NCBI RefSeq assembly: GCF_023272795.1 | Contig: NZ_CP096829.1 | Span: 4,774,001-4,838,000, forward strand | DNA from: Flavobacterium humidisoli | GTDB lineage: Bacteria > Bacteroidota > Bacteroidia > Flavobacteriales > Flavobacteriaceae | Reading direction: 5' to 3' | Length of the DNA: 64,000 nt | Part shown: one piece after another, positions 42,554-52,501 of the stretch | How the letters are laid out: each line of letters begins with the position of its first letter | How positions within the stretch are numbered: position 1 is the stretch's first letter | Program-made: the position numbers and the translations under genes | Notes under the pieces: model-generated | Seen by the model: only the letters and a program-made list of their open reading frames with translations | The model's database searches: none | Told to the model about the DNA's origin: nothing

Positions 42554-45500
42554 TTAGTTATTCAGCGTAAAATTTAATCCAACAGAAATTGTAGTTGGTC
42601 GAGGATAATTATTGTATCTGTCAATTCCAGGAGCTGCCAAACCAGTTTGATCCATTACTCCAGTCTGACCAATTCCGTCCTGAGCATTTAAACCAATCTC
42701 TGGATCTACACCTTTATAGCCTGTGATTACAAATAAGTTTTCGCCCATTACATACATTCTAAATTTCGATTTTTTGTATTTCAATGGTAAAGTATAACCA
42801 AAAGTCAATGTCTGAAGTCTGAAGAAAGAAGCATCTTCGATCCAGTAATCTGAATATTTTGGAGACGAAGTAATACCGCTGCTCAAGAAAGAATCTGGCA
42901 CATTAAAAGCTGGCAATCTATTCGGATCGTTTAACATCATGTTTGTCGCATTTAATGCTTTTTGTCCAAACATTCCGTATCCAGAAAATCCAAGGTCAAA
43001 GTTTCCATACGTAAAATTCATCCCGATACCTAAAGTCAAATCTGGCTGAATATTTCCTAAATCTCTTTTATCAGCATCAACCAAAGCACTTTCAGCGACT
43101 ACTTCATTTGCAGCGTTGTAGTACTGAATTTTCCCATCAGCATCTAAACCAGCATTTTTGAATCCCCAGAAAGTTCCAACTGGATATCCTTCTGCAATAA
43201 TTTGAGAATATTGTCCAGACATACCTGCCAAACCATGAAGAGATCCGCTGTAGATCACGTCTGTTTTATACGTTGGGTTAGAAAGTTTTTCAATTTTCTG
43301 AACGTTATGTCCAAGTGTCAAATTAGCATTCCAGTTGAATTTATCCCCTTTAATGATATCTGCATTCAAAGTTAACTCTACCCCTTTGTTTGACATTTCG
43401 CCAACGTTAGCCAACATTGTTCCTACTAAATAAGGTGGCTGAGGCACTTCGTAAGTGTATAATAAATCTTTTGTTTTTTTAGAATAATATTCAAAAGATC
43501 CTGTGATTCTATTGAAAAGTCCGAAATCAAAACCAACATTAATTTGCTCTGTAGATTCCCATTTCAAATCAGGATTTGGATTTTGTTTTGGAGAATAAGC
43601 CAAACTCCAAGTTTTAGTAACTGGGTCGTAGTAACTGTCGCTTCCAACTCCTAAAATAGAAAGTGATTTATACTCTCCAATTCCATCTTGATTTCCTGTA
43701 ACTCCATAACCAACTCTTAATTTTAAGTTGTCTAACCAACCTTTTGAAGATTCCATAAATTCTTCGTTAGAAATTCTCCAAGCTGCAGAAGCAGATGGGA
43801 AAGTTCCCCATTTATTGTTTTCTCCAAAACGGCTCGATCCATCACGTCTTACTGTCGCTGTCAATAAATATCTACCGTCGTAACCATAATTTGCACGAGC
43901 ATAAAAAGAAACTAAGTTCGATTTTCCTTTGTATGAATACACGTCGGTTAAACGATAGTTATAACCCGCACCTAAATTATTATAACTAAAAGCATCTGTA
44001 ACAAAACCACCTCTTTGTGCTCCAAAACCTTGATAAATATTTTCAAGATAAGAATATCCAGCCAAAGCGCTGATGTTATGTTTGTCTATGACTTTATTGT
44101 AATTTACATAAAGTTCTCCTTGTGCATTTGTATATTCTGCATAAGTTCTTTGTGCAAAACCGCCTTCTGTCTGTCCTTCCATAACCGCATAAGATGGTTT
44201 GTAAGTACCCGCTTTTACTGCATTGTGCTCTAGCGAAATATTTGCTGTAGCAGTAAAGTCATTCAAGAATTTTACATCTGTTTTAAAGTAACCTAAAAGT
44301 CTGTGTCTTTCATTATCAAAAGTTCTGTTGGTTAAAATCTCAACAGGATTCTGATACAGATTTCCTACTACTGCACTGAAATTTCCTTCTGAATCGTAAA
44401 CCGGAATCGTTGGATTTAAGTTATAAGCTCTTTCAAAAATTCTGTAATCTATTGGGTGCCATTTGTCAATGTTGGCAAATAATCCCATATCAAATTTCAC
44501 TTCTTTGTTGTCTCCAAGAAATTGGTAAGCGCTAACATTCCCGCTTAATCTTTCTAATCCAGATTTTTTAATTACTCCTTCATTATTTAAGTATGAAAGT
44601 GAAGTTCTAAAACCACTGTCTGCTTTACCAGAATTGATACTTAAGGTGTGCGATTGAGAAATCGAAGTCTGCTCGATTGCTTTTTGCCAGTTTGTATTTC
44701 CACCATAATCTACTGCATCTGCAATTTGATTCTGGCGCACATAGCCTCTCCACTGATTTGCTGAAAGAAGATCTAAGTTATTATTGACATACCCTATACC
44801 TGTTTGTCCGTTATAAACAACAGAAACACCTTTTGTTCCAGATTTTGTAGTAATCATAATTACTCCATTTGCTCCACGAGAACCGTAAATTGCTGTTGCC
44901 GAAGCATCTTTAAGAACATCAACCGATTTAATATCTGAAGGTTGAACTACGTTAATATCAACTCCCGCAATACCATCTACCACAATTAACGGACTGTTAC
45001 TTGCTGTTAAAGAAGTTCCTCCACGAAGACGAATTGTAGAAGCTGCAGCTGGATCTCCAGAAGGACGAATAATGCTTAATCCTGCTACTTTTCCTTGTAA
45101 AACCTGCTCTGTAGAACCAATAGTTCCTTTTAGCAATTCGTCTGCTCCAACTGTAGAAATTGCTCCAGTTAAATCTGATTTTTTCACTTTTCCGTAACCT
45201 ACAGAAACTACTTGTACTTCTGCCAAGGCATATCCGTCATTTTGCAGGCGCACTTCGTAATTAGAAGTATTGGCTGTAATCTGAACTTTTTGTGTTGTCG
45301 AGCCGATAAACGAAACTTCGATTGCACTTCCTACGGCTACATTCAGGCTAAATTTACCATCAAAATCTGTTGTAGTTCCGTTTTTAGTTCCTACTTCAAT
45401 GATAGAAGCTCCTGGCAATACATTCCCTGTATTGTCATAAACAGTTCCTGATATCTTTTTCGTCTGCGCGAAAGAATTGGCAGTAAGAAAAAGCATAAAA

Positions 45501-45568
45501 ATCATCAATACCGCTGCCTTAGCAGTCCACATTTGATGCAGGACGCTTTTTGTATTTTTACTATTCAT
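42554..45568 (-). CDS. susC: SusC/RagA family TonB-linked outer-membrane transporter
   Basis: 1,004 residues. Signal peptide to ~34, CarboxypepD-regulatory-like domain (KKISGTVYDNTGNVLPGASI, ~38-112), plug domain (VLKDASATAIYGSRGANGV), and a 22-strand barrel to the C terminus. It imports glycans bound by SusD using TonB energy. It is the longest gene in the locus and sits after two accessory surface genes, whereas in the classical sus operon accessory genes come after susD. Confidence 0.97.
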   Translation of the reverse strand: MNSKNTKSVLHQMWTAKAAVLMIFMLFLTANSFAQTKKISGTVYDNTGNVLPGASIIEVGTKNGTTTDFDGKFSLNVAVGSAIEVSFIGSTTQKVQITANTSNYEVRLQNDGYALAEVQVVSVGYGKVKKSDLTGAISTVGADELLKGTIGSTEQVLQGKVAGLSIIRPSGDPAAASTIRLRGGTSLTASNSPLIVVDGIAGVDINVVQPSDIKSVDVLKDASATAIYGSRGANGVIMITTKSGTKGVSVVYNGQTGIGYVNNNLDLLSANQWRGYVRQNQIADAVDYGGNTNWQKAIEQTSISQSHTLSINSGKADSGFRTSLSYLNNEGVIKKSGLERLSGNVSAYQFLGDNKEVKFDMGLFANIDKWHPIDYRIFERAYNLNPTIPVYDSEGNFSAVVGNLYQNPVEILTNRTFDNERHRLLGYFKTDVKFLNDFTATANISLEHNAVKAGTYKPSYAVMEGQTEGGFAQRTYAEYTNAQGELYVNYNKVIDKHNISALAGYSYLENIYQGFGAQRGGFVTDAFSYNNLGAGYNYRLTDVYSYKGKSNLVSFYARANYGYDGRYLLTATVRRDGSSRFGENNKWGTFPSASAAWRISNEEFMESSKGWLDNLKLRVGYGVTGNQDGIGEYKSLSILGVGSDSYYDPVTKTWSLAYSPKQNPNPDLKWESTEQINVGFDFGLFNRITGSFEYYSKKTKDLLYTYEVPQPPYLVGTMLANVGEMSNKGVELTLNADIIKGDKFNWNANLTLGHNVQKIEKLSNPTYKTDVIYSGSLHGLAGMSGQYSQIIAEGYPVGTFWGFKNAGLDADGKIQYYNAANEVVAESALVDADKRDLGNIQPDLTLGIGMNFTYGNFDLGFSGYGMFGQKALNATNMMLNDPNRLPAFNVPDSFLSSGITSSPKYSDYWIEDASFFRLQTLTFGYTLPLKYKKSKFRMYVMGENLFVITGYKGVDPEIGLNAQDGIGQTGVMDQTGLAAPGIDRYNNYPRPTTISVGLNFTLNN

Positions 45569-45596
45569 TAGAATTGGTGTTTTAATTTAATAGTGA

Positions 45597-46679
45597 TTAT
45601 TTATCTAAAGTTTTTAGCGGAATGGTCGTATCCGAAATCGTTTTGTCTTTATTGTCTTTTACCAAAACATGGATCTCAGTTAAGCTCGGAACTCCATTAA
45701 GTTCTGAAACTAGATTGACAAAACCTTTAATCTCTGCAGTTCCTCCAGTAAACTCACCCGAAATTGTTTTTGTACCAGCTGTAATCGTGTAGATTAATTT
45801 GTTTACACCTGCCTCGTTATTTTTTCTTGACATTCCAAGAAAATCTTTTTGACTGATTTGTGATGGAAAGAAAGCAAAACTTGGCGGCGGTGGCGGAACA
45901 AATTCTCCTGCGTAAATAACCTGATCGCCAGAATTTGCTGTCCAATTCTCCGCTACCATCAGAAAATTTATCTTTTCCATTACAAAATCATCTGGAGCAT
46001 CGAAATACTGCTTAGGAACAAAATCCATTTTATAAAAACCGTTACCTAGATCTTTCAATTTTGTTTTTTCGGCAATTTCTGGTTTTGCAGCTTCATACAT
46101 TTGCTGAATGGCCCAGTCATTCAAACCACCATGCATATGTACACTTGGAGTGCCAGCAAATGCAGGATTAAGATTTGCATTAAAAACAATACTTACCGGT
46201 TTATCGATTAATGGTTTTGATGGATATGATCTAAATAATTCACCTGAAGTATAGAAAGATGAAAAATCAGTATAAGCCACATTAGCAACATCACTTTGTT
46301 TAGATCCGTTTTTGTTTTTCAAGCGAAACCAGAATCCATCGCTCTTCGCTATTTCTTCTGGAGTTTTAGAAAAATAAACAGTCGGAGTCAAAGTAAAACT
46401 CCAGATTCTGTTTCCTTCGTATTTCAGTTTTGCAAAATCTGATGAATTTTCCCAATGTCCAGCATCTGGTTCAGATGGAGACCAAATCCAGATGTATAAA
46501 TCTTCTGTTTCAGCAAATGTCGATGCCGACATATCAAAATACCAAGTAACTTGTTCATCATATTTGTAAACAACAGGAAATGATGATATTGGCCCTACAG
46601 CTCCAGCAGCTTCTTGTGCCTGAATAAAATTAGGAGCCATCAACAAGGCAAGTAAAATTGTATATATAAACTTTTTCAT
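45597..46679 (-). CDS. PUL surface/periplasmic protein, possible glycan binder
   Basis: 360 residues with a signal peptide (LLMAPNFIQAQ) and no lipobox. Two Ig-like beta domains are suggested: residues ~30-150 (YIWIWSPSEPDAGHWENS, FWFRLKNKNG) and ~155-270 (VHMHGGLNDW, FVPKQYFDAPDDFV), then a Pro run (VPPPPPS) and a third small domain. Aromatic residues in strands resemble starch-binding modules. It was not recognised as SusE or SusF by sequence, but its place in the operon suggests glycan capture. 28 bp separate it from susC. Confidence 0.75.
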   Translation of the reverse strand: MKKFIYTILLALLMAPNFIQAQEAAGAVGPISSFPVVYKYDEQVTWYFDMSASTFAETEDLYIWIWSPSEPDAGHWENSSDFAKLKYEGNRIWSFTLTPTVYFSKTPEEIAKSDGFWFRLKNKNGSKQSDVANVAYTDFSSFYTSGELFRSYPSKPLIDKPVSIVFNANLNPAFAGTPSVHMHGGLNDWAIQQMYEAAKPEIAEKTKLKDLGNGFYKMDFVPKQYFDAPDDFVMEKINFLMVAENWTANSGDQVIYAGEFVPPPPPSFAFFPSQISQKDFLGMSRKNNEAGVNKLIYTITAGTKTISGEFTGGTAEIKGFVNLVSELNGVPSLTEIHVLVKDNKDKTISDTTIPLKTLDK

Positions 46680-46687
46680 ATTACTTT

Positions 46688-47209
46688 TTAATTAATAGCA
46701 TTTAATTTAAACACATAAGAAACGAAATCTACACCACCAGAAGAATGCGCCAATTGAATCTGCATTTCTTTGCTTTTACCTGGAACTGAAATCAATCTAA
46801 GTTCATCTGTTTTTTGCGTTTTCTGTGCGTCGCTGTACAGATAGATTTTCGTTCCAACACCAGTAGTCGATTGAAACGCTGAGCTAAGTGCCCAATACCC
46901 CTTAGGAGCAAATAAAGGAGGAACATCTCCCGTTACTTCATAACTTGTAGGATTATTTTTTTCGTCTACGTTAAATTTGATTTTAAAATCTTCGTAGTTA
47001 AAATAAGTACTCAAGTTTTCTTCGTTTGGTTCGATCTTATTTGCTTTCGCAACTTCATCAACCATTTTCAGATTTGTTAATCCCCAATTCCCATTTACTT
47101 TTTCATAAAGGGTAATCGGTTCTACGTAGCTTCCGTCATCTGTGTTATCGCATCCGATAGCAAATAAACACATCATAAAAGCTAGCCAATAAAGACTTTT
47201 ACATTTCAT
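46688..47209 (-). CDS. DUF5004-type lipoprotein, first gene of the PUL
   Basis: 173 residues. Lipobox AIGCDN at the N terminus, a short linker, then a beta-rich domain (VNGNWGLTNLKMVDEVAKAN, KGYWALSSAF, DELRLISVPGKSKEMQIQLA) of the DUF5004 kind, a lipocalin-like fold seen in PULs. Role unknown, perhaps surface glycan binding. It begins the transcript; the next gene starts 8 bp after it. Confidence 0.78.
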   Translation of the reverse strand: MKCKSLYWLAFMMCLFAIGCDNTDDGSYVEPITLYEKVNGNWGLTNLKMVDEVAKANKIEPNEENLSTYFNYEDFKIKFNVDEKNNPTSYEVTGDVPPLFAPKGYWALSSAFQSTTGVGTKIYLYSDAQKTQKTDELRLISVPGKSKEMQIQLAHSSGGVDFVSYVFKLNAIN

Positions 47210-47691
47210 AAATTTTTGGTTTTCGTTAGTTTGTTATCCCCTTCAAAAGGATACAGCGAAACTAGACCTTAAATAAATCCAAAAAAAAAAATCTGAAAAA
47301 AATCAAGATGAAATTCAAACACAAAAACAAATAAATAACTAATAATCAGTATTTTAACAATTTAATTAAACGTAAAAAATCAAGACGCTGTTTAGATAAA
47401 AATAAGTCGTTTTTATATGGTGAAAATGACAATATGTAAAATAAAAAGCATATTTTTTTCACTATGTATATATATAACCAGTTTTTATTGTATAATTGCA
47501 AATAAATTACCTGTTTTTAACACTTACAGCTTATTTTCACTCCGAAAATCATCTTTTAAAGCTATGTTATTAAACATTTTACAAGATTCTTGAAAAACAG
47601 GTTTAGCTTAATCTCAAACTTATTCTTAATTTTAAATCGAATTAACTCACTATATCTATCAACCCACTTTTCCCTAAACCAAAACCAAATC
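47210..47691. promoter_or_regulatory. Divergent control region of the PUL and its regulator
   Basis: 482 bp between the divergent DUF5004 and SusR-like genes. It is very AT-rich with A/T runs near 47281 and TATATATA near 47466. No gene is supported. The promoters of both units and the regulator's binding site should lie here, but no single site stands out. Confidence 0.6.
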
Positions 47692-49290
47692 ATGCGAAGA
47701 ATATTGATGCTACTTTTCTTCTTAGGAGGTTTTTCTCTTACTGCGAAAGAGACGAATCCTTATTTAGAAGAATTAGATCAGGTTCTCTTGAAAAAAGAGA
47801 TTTATCTAAAACAGAAATATCGAAAAATAGAAGCTTTAAAGAAAAATGTATCTAAATTTACGCTTAGTCAGAATAATGAAGAATTGTACAATTGTTATAT
47901 GTCATTGTTTGATGAATACAAATCTTTTAAATATGACTCTGCCTATTACTATTTAGAGCAATCTAAAATCAAAGCCAAAATCCTAAAAGATCCGAAGTAT
48001 TTATCTAAAAGCCGAATAAAAGAAGGTTTCGTACTTTTATCTTCTGGGCTTTTTAAAGAAGCTATTGACACGCTAAATGTTATTGACGATACTAAACTGG
48101 ATCAAAGAAACAAATTTGAATATTATAACATCAAAGCCCGTGCTTACTATGACTTGGCCGATTATAACCGTGACCAGCGCTTTAATATTCATTATGTACA
48201 ACAAGGAAATCATTTCTTAAAAAAAGCTCTAGAATTAATAGGAACCAATACGAATGAATATTGGGCTGCAGAAAGTTTAAAACGATTGAAACAACAAGAC
48301 TGGCGAGGTGCCGAATTTGCCTTCAGTTATTGGATTAACAACTACAATCTGCCTCCTGATTATTATGGAATCGCCACTTCGAGTCTCGGATATATCTATT
48401 CTGAACGGGGTTATACAAAAAAAGCAATCCAATATTTAGCTCTTGCCGCAATTGCCGATGTTAAAAACGCTACGAAAGAAACCGTTGCGCTCAGAAATTT
48501 GGCCAATGAGCTATTTAAAATGGGTTATTTGGATAAAGCAAACGAATACATCAATATTGCAATGGATGATGCTACTTTTTATAATGCAAGGCATCGAAAA
48601 ATTGAGATTTCGTCGATTCTGCCTATTATAGAAAAAGCTCAGTTGAATAATGTAAAGGATAAAAATGATAAACTGGAGAAGATTATTATTCTCTTGACGA
48701 TTCTTACGGTTATCATTTTCGTTTTCCTTGGCATCATTTTCAAACAATTAAAAGAAAAGAATAAAGCAAGAAAAATCATGGCCGATTCGTACTTGCAATT
48801 GCAGGAAATGAATGTGAGTTTGAGCGAAGCCAATGCCATCAAAGAAGAATATATAACCTATTTCATCAAAGCAACTTCGGCTTTCATTAATAAAATCGAC
48901 CATATTCAAAAAAGTACGCTGCATAAAATCATTACCAAAAAGACCGATGAAGTTATCGCAAGTCTAAAGCGTTACAATGTGAAGGAAGAGCGCGAAAATC
49001 TGTTTCATCAGTTTGACGAAATCTTCTTGAAATTGTTTCCGACATTTGTAACCGATTTCAATAATTTATTCCCAAATGATCATAAATGCATTGTCAAAAA
49101 AGGCGAACTTTTAAATACCGAATTGCGAATTTTTGCTTTGTATAGATTGGGTATTCAAGACAGCAGTCAAATGGCAGAATTCTTAGAACTTTCTGTAGCT
49201 ACAATTTATACGTACAAAACCAGAATTAAAAGCAAATCTGATTTTAAAGATACTTTTGAGCAGAAGATTATGGAGATCAAAACGATTTAA
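47692..49290 (+). CDS. SusR-like TPR regulator (DUF6377 type)
   Basis: 532 residues from the ATG at 47692; a longer frame upstream would hide the signal peptide (ILMLLFFLGGFSLTAKE). Periplasmic TPR-like helical repeats (~30-320), one membrane helix (~330-350: IIILLTILTVIIFVFLGIIF), a coiled stretch and a C-terminal helix-turn-helix (~475-520: FALYRLGIQDSSQMAEFLEL, VATIYTYKTRIKSKS). It likely senses a glycan in the periplasm and activates the divergent sus-like genes, as SusR does for starch. Confidence 0.88.
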   Translation: MRRILMLLFFLGGFSLTAKETNPYLEELDQVLLKKEIYLKQKYRKIEALKKNVSKFTLSQNNEELYNCYMSLFDEYKSFKYDSAYYYLEQSKIKAKILKDPKYLSKSRIKEGFVLLSSGLFKEAIDTLNVIDDTKLDQRNKFEYYNIKARAYYDLADYNRDQRFNIHYVQQGNHFLKKALELIGTNTNEYWAAESLKRLKQQDWRGAEFAFSYWINNYNLPPDYYGIATSSLGYIYSERGYTKKAIQYLALAAIADVKNATKETVALRNLANELFKMGYLDKANEYINIAMDDATFYNARHRKIEISSILPIIEKAQLNNVKDKNDKLEKIIILLTILTVIIFVFLGIIFKQLKEKNKARKIMADSYLQLQEMNVSLSEANAIKEEYITYFIKATSAFINKIDHIQKSTLHKIITKKTDEVIASLKRYNVKEERENLFHQFDEIFLKLFPTFVTDFNNLFPNDHKCIVKKGELLNTELRIFALYRLGIQDSSQMAEFLELSVATIYTYKTRIKSKSDFKDTFEQKIMEIKTI

Positions 49291-49298
49291 TTTTTTTC

Positions 49299-49396
49299 GC
49301 CACGAATCCACGAATTTTCTTTTTCCAATCAATTCGTGCAATTATTGCGTACAAATTTCACGTATCATTTTAAATAAAAATTCGTGAATTCGTGGC
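49299..49396. repeat. Inverted repeat of CACGAAT words between convergent genes
   Basis: 20-bp arms with one mismatch, GCCACGAATCCACGAATTTT (49299-49318) and its partner at 49377-49396. It fills the gap between the SusR-like gene and the desaturase gene and may stop transcription from both. Confidence 0.8.
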
Positions 49397-49401
49397 TATT
49401 T

Positions 49402-50625
49402 TTAATCAGCATTTTCCAACTGCAAAATAGTATTCTGATATATTTTACTCAATGAAAATAACTGCTCCACAAAAATCATAATCGCAATTGGTACAAAGAA
49501 AAACACCAATAAATCTTCTTCATATAAAAAGTAAGTCGAAATCATGGCCAGACGAGTATATTCTAAATAGTAAATCCATTTTCGCTGTTCTAATAAAGCA
49601 CCGCAATTGATTAAAGTGATGAGTACCAAAGAAAGTACAAACACTTTATCATACAATTCTAAATAATCAAAATAATAGGTAAAAACCGTTAGAATCAAAG
49701 TACAGATTCCTAATTGTATATAAAGATAATTTTTAAATCGAAGCCTCTGGTTTGGAGCTGCTTTATCCTGTAGAAAACGCTTTTCTAGAATTGGACGAAT
49801 ATCTTGATCCATATCGGCTGGACTTCCAAAAACAGCATTCCATCTCGCTTTGAATCCGCTTGAACGTTTCCATAATTCGTAAATTTCGAAGTAATAATGA
49901 AAATGCTGCCACAAGAAACTATAACTTTTTAGCGGATGAGTCAATCCATATTTTGGTTTTTCTTCTTCGGTTTGGAAAGTCCCAAAAAGTCGATCCCAAA
50001 ACGTAAACATATCACCGTAATTTTTGTCCAAATACTTTTCGTCAGAAGCATGATGGACTCCATGAACAGAAGGAGTTACAAAAACATATTCCAGCCATTT
50101 TACTTTACCAATAAGCTGTGTATGGGTAAAAAAAGAATAGGCGCCATGAACAATAAGCATGGTAATCACCATACTTGGATGAAAACCAACAAACGGTAAA
50201 ACACACCAAAATCCCGTTCGAATTATAGCCTGAAAAGTAGTAATCCTAGCGGCGGCAGTAAAATTAAATTCTTCACTGTGATGATGCACAATATGCGCTG
50301 CCCAGAAAAAATTGACTTCATGTCCTAACCGATGATACCAATACCAGACAAAATCGGTTGCAAGAATAAGGGCAAACCAAACCAAAGCATTACTCGGAAT
50401 ATCAAAAAGTCTATAATCATCATAAATTAAATAATACAGCTGATAAAAACTGGCTGCAATAAATAAGTTAATCAAACGCTCTGCAATTCCGATGGAGATA
50501 TTGGAAACAGAGCTTTCATAGTTAAAAATTTCAGGCTTTTTTCTGCGTTGAGCAAGCTTATATTCCAAAAACAAAAAAAGAAAAAAGGCCGGCATGGCAA
50601 ATGCTAGAAAATTGATATTTTTCAT
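49402..50625 (-). CDS. Sterol desaturase/fatty-acid hydroxylase family membrane protein
   Basis: 407 residues. The di-iron histidine motifs are visible: HRLGH and HIVHHH (residues ~97-116), and GVHHASD near ~188. Six or more membrane helices; the C-terminal ~110 residues add four more. The family hydroxylates or desaturates lipids in the membrane; the substrate may be a lipid, ornithine lipid or carotenoid. It stands alone. Confidence 0.9.
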   Translation of the reverse strand: MKNINFLAFAMPAFFLFLFLEYKLAQRRKKPEIFNYESSVSNISIGIAERLINLFIAASFYQLYYLIYDDYRLFDIPSNALVWFALILATDFVWYWYHRLGHEVNFFWAAHIVHHHSEEFNFTAAARITTFQAIIRTGFWCVLPFVGFHPSMVITMLIVHGAYSFFTHTQLIGKVKWLEYVFVTPSVHGVHHASDEKYLDKNYGDMFTFWDRLFGTFQTEEEKPKYGLTHPLKSYSFLWQHFHYYFEIYELWKRSSGFKARWNAVFGSPADMDQDIRPILEKRFLQDKAAPNQRLRFKNYLYIQLGICTLILTVFTYYFDYLELYDKVFVLSLVLITLINCGALLEQRKWIYYLEYTRLAMISTYFLYEEDLLVFFFVPIAIMIFVEQLFSLSKIYQNTILQLENAD

Positions 50626-50762
50626 TTTGTATGATACTTTTCGATTCTAAAAATTATAATTAATAGTTCAAACGAAAAAGACACTTCCATCAATTACGTT
50701 CTTTGCGAGAGACAAAAAACGTAATCAACGAAAATGATCTTTTTACGAAGTAAACCTGATTT

Positions 50763-52049
50763 TTAATTCTGCTTAAATAAAGGCGCTTCCAAGGCAACTT
50801 CTTTAACTGACTGCGTTTCGGCCACTTTTTTCAACGCAATTATATAAGCGGCAATACGAGGCGTTACATTATGTTTTACTGCAACTCTAAAAACAGTATC
50901 AAAACCTTTTTCTAAAATATCCTCCAAACGTTTGTTTATCTGATGGATTCTCCATGACTCCAAAAGCGAATTCTGAAGCCATTCAAAATAAGAAACGGTA
51001 ACACCGCCCGCATTGGCTAAAATATCAGGAACAACTAATATATTTTTATCATGCAGAATCTGATCTGCATCTGAAGAAACGGGTCCGTTCGCACCTTCCA
51101 CAATAATTCTGGCTTGAATCTCTCCTGCATTATGCTTCGTAATAACATCTTCCTTTGCCGCAGGAATCAATACATCAACATCTAAAAGCAATAAATCCTC
51201 GTGTTTTATTGCAATTGAATTTGGGTAGCCTTTTATCGTTTTGTTATTTAAGTTATAGTACAAAATCAGTTCTGGAATATTAATCCCATTCGGATTGTAA
51301 AATGCCTCAGAAACATCGCTTACAGCTACAATTTTCACTCCTTTTTCATGAAGAAATAACGCAGAATGCAAACCAACATTTCCAAATCCTTGAATTGCAG
51401 CGGTAGCTCTTGCTGGTCTGATTTTTAGTTTCTCCAATGCTAGAAGTGTAATAATGCTTACTCCTCTTCCTGTTGCTTCTACTCTGCCTAAAGAGCCGCC
51501 AGAGTGAAGATGTTTTCCTGTTACAACTGCATGAATTGGTCTTCCATGCAATAATGAAAATTCATCCATTAACCAGCCCATTTCGTCTGGACCTGTCCCC
51601 ATGTCTGGTGCAGGAACATCTTTCTCTGGCCCGAAAATATCAGCCAAAGTTTTGGTATAAGCCCTTGTAATTTTTTCTAATTCTGTTTTAGAATGCTTTC
51701 TAGGATCGCAAATAATGCCGCCTTTTGCTCCACCAAAAGGAATTCCAGTTACAGCAGATTTCCAGGTCATCCAGGCGGCAAGTGCTTTTACTTCGTCCAG
51801 ATTTACAGCAGTGTCATAACGAATTCCTCCTTTTGAAGGGCCTAAAGCAGTGTTGTGAATGACACGGTATCCTTCAAAGTTCTGAACGTTTCCATTATCT
51901 AATGTAATAGAAAAATTTACTGTGATTTGTTTTTCTGGGCGCTGCAATTTTTGTTTGATAGAATCATCTAATTTTAAAATATCAGCAGCGATATTAAAGC
52001 GATCAATCATGGATTGAAACGGATTATGTTTTATAATTTCTGAACTCAT
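50763..52049 (-). CDS. gdhA: Glu/Leu/Phe/Val dehydrogenase (glutamate dehydrogenase)
   Basis: 428 residues, usual length. Substrate domain: GPSKGGIRYDTAVNLDEVKA, the catalytic-lysine segment PFGGAKGGIICDPR and APDMGTGPDEM. Coenzyme domain: the Rossmann motif in AAIQGFGNVGLHSALFL and the closing YFEWLQN. It links 2-oxoglutarate and ammonia to glutamate. The gene name is given by similarity; coenzyme preference cannot be decided with certainty. Confidence 0.92.
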   Translation of the reverse strand: MSSEIIKHNPFQSMIDRFNIAADILKLDDSIKQKLQRPEKQITVNFSITLDNGNVQNFEGYRVIHNTALGPSKGGIRYDTAVNLDEVKALAAWMTWKSAVTGIPFGGAKGGIICDPRKHSKTELEKITRAYTKTLADIFGPEKDVPAPDMGTGPDEMGWLMDEFSLLHGRPIHAVVTGKHLHSGGSLGRVEATGRGVSIITLLALEKLKIRPARATAAIQGFGNVGLHSALFLHEKGVKIVAVSDVSEAFYNPNGINIPELILYYNLNNKTIKGYPNSIAIKHEDLLLLDVDVLIPAAKEDVITKHNAGEIQARIIVEGANGPVSSDADQILHDKNILVVPDILANAGGVTVSYFEWLQNSLLESWRIHQINKRLEDILEKGFDTVFRVAVKHNVTPRIAAYIIALKKVAETQSVKEVALEAPLFKQN

Positions 52050-52501
52050 AATATATAGTTTTTAGGTTTGGGTTACTTTTTATGTTTGTAATCTTCTTCG
52101 GTAAGAAGATTTACTTTCTCTTTTAATCTTCAAACTAGATGCAACACGGAATCTTGATCAGGCAACGGCGCATCAAAATTTTCATATTTCTGTTGGTTCT
52201 CATATCTTGATTTTTAAACAATTCAAAAAAAAGCCTTTCATGGTGCAATGAAAGGCTAAAAAAAAAATAACTAACAAGTACTTTCTCTATTAACGCCATT
52301 TCAAAACGTAATTCATCATACAGCACATCGCAAAGCTGCATGGAAAAGACGTCATAATATTTCGGCTATAGTTTTTCATTGTTGAGACAAAGCTACAAAA
52401 ATATATTCATAAATTCTATAGAATTAGTAGAGTTTATTTTAATTAATTAAAACAAAAACATCAAATCAATTGAAAATAAAAGGATTAACGTCTAAAAAAA
52501 A
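52050..52501. other. Gene-free stretch upstream of gdhA
   Basis: Contains a perfect 9-bp hairpin AATCTTCTT/AAGAAGATT (52090-52111) in the probable leader of gdhA and a minus-strand terminator at 52224-52257. No supported gene. Confidence 0.6.
52224..52257 (-). terminator. Terminator downstream of the EamA gene
   Basis: 9-bp stem AGCCTTTCA/TGAAAGGCT (52232-52240 with 52249-52257). On the minus strand it is followed by eight Ts. It lies ~245 bp after the EamA stop, so the transcript would have a long 3' region. Confidence 0.8.

Noticed and set aside
47590..47691. Longer N terminus for the SusR-like protein
   Set aside because: It would bury the signal peptide; the ATG at 47692 gives the family layout.
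52135..52341. 68-residue minus-strand frame upstream of gdhA
   Set aside because: It runs through a strong minus-strand terminator hairpin and has no family or promoter support.
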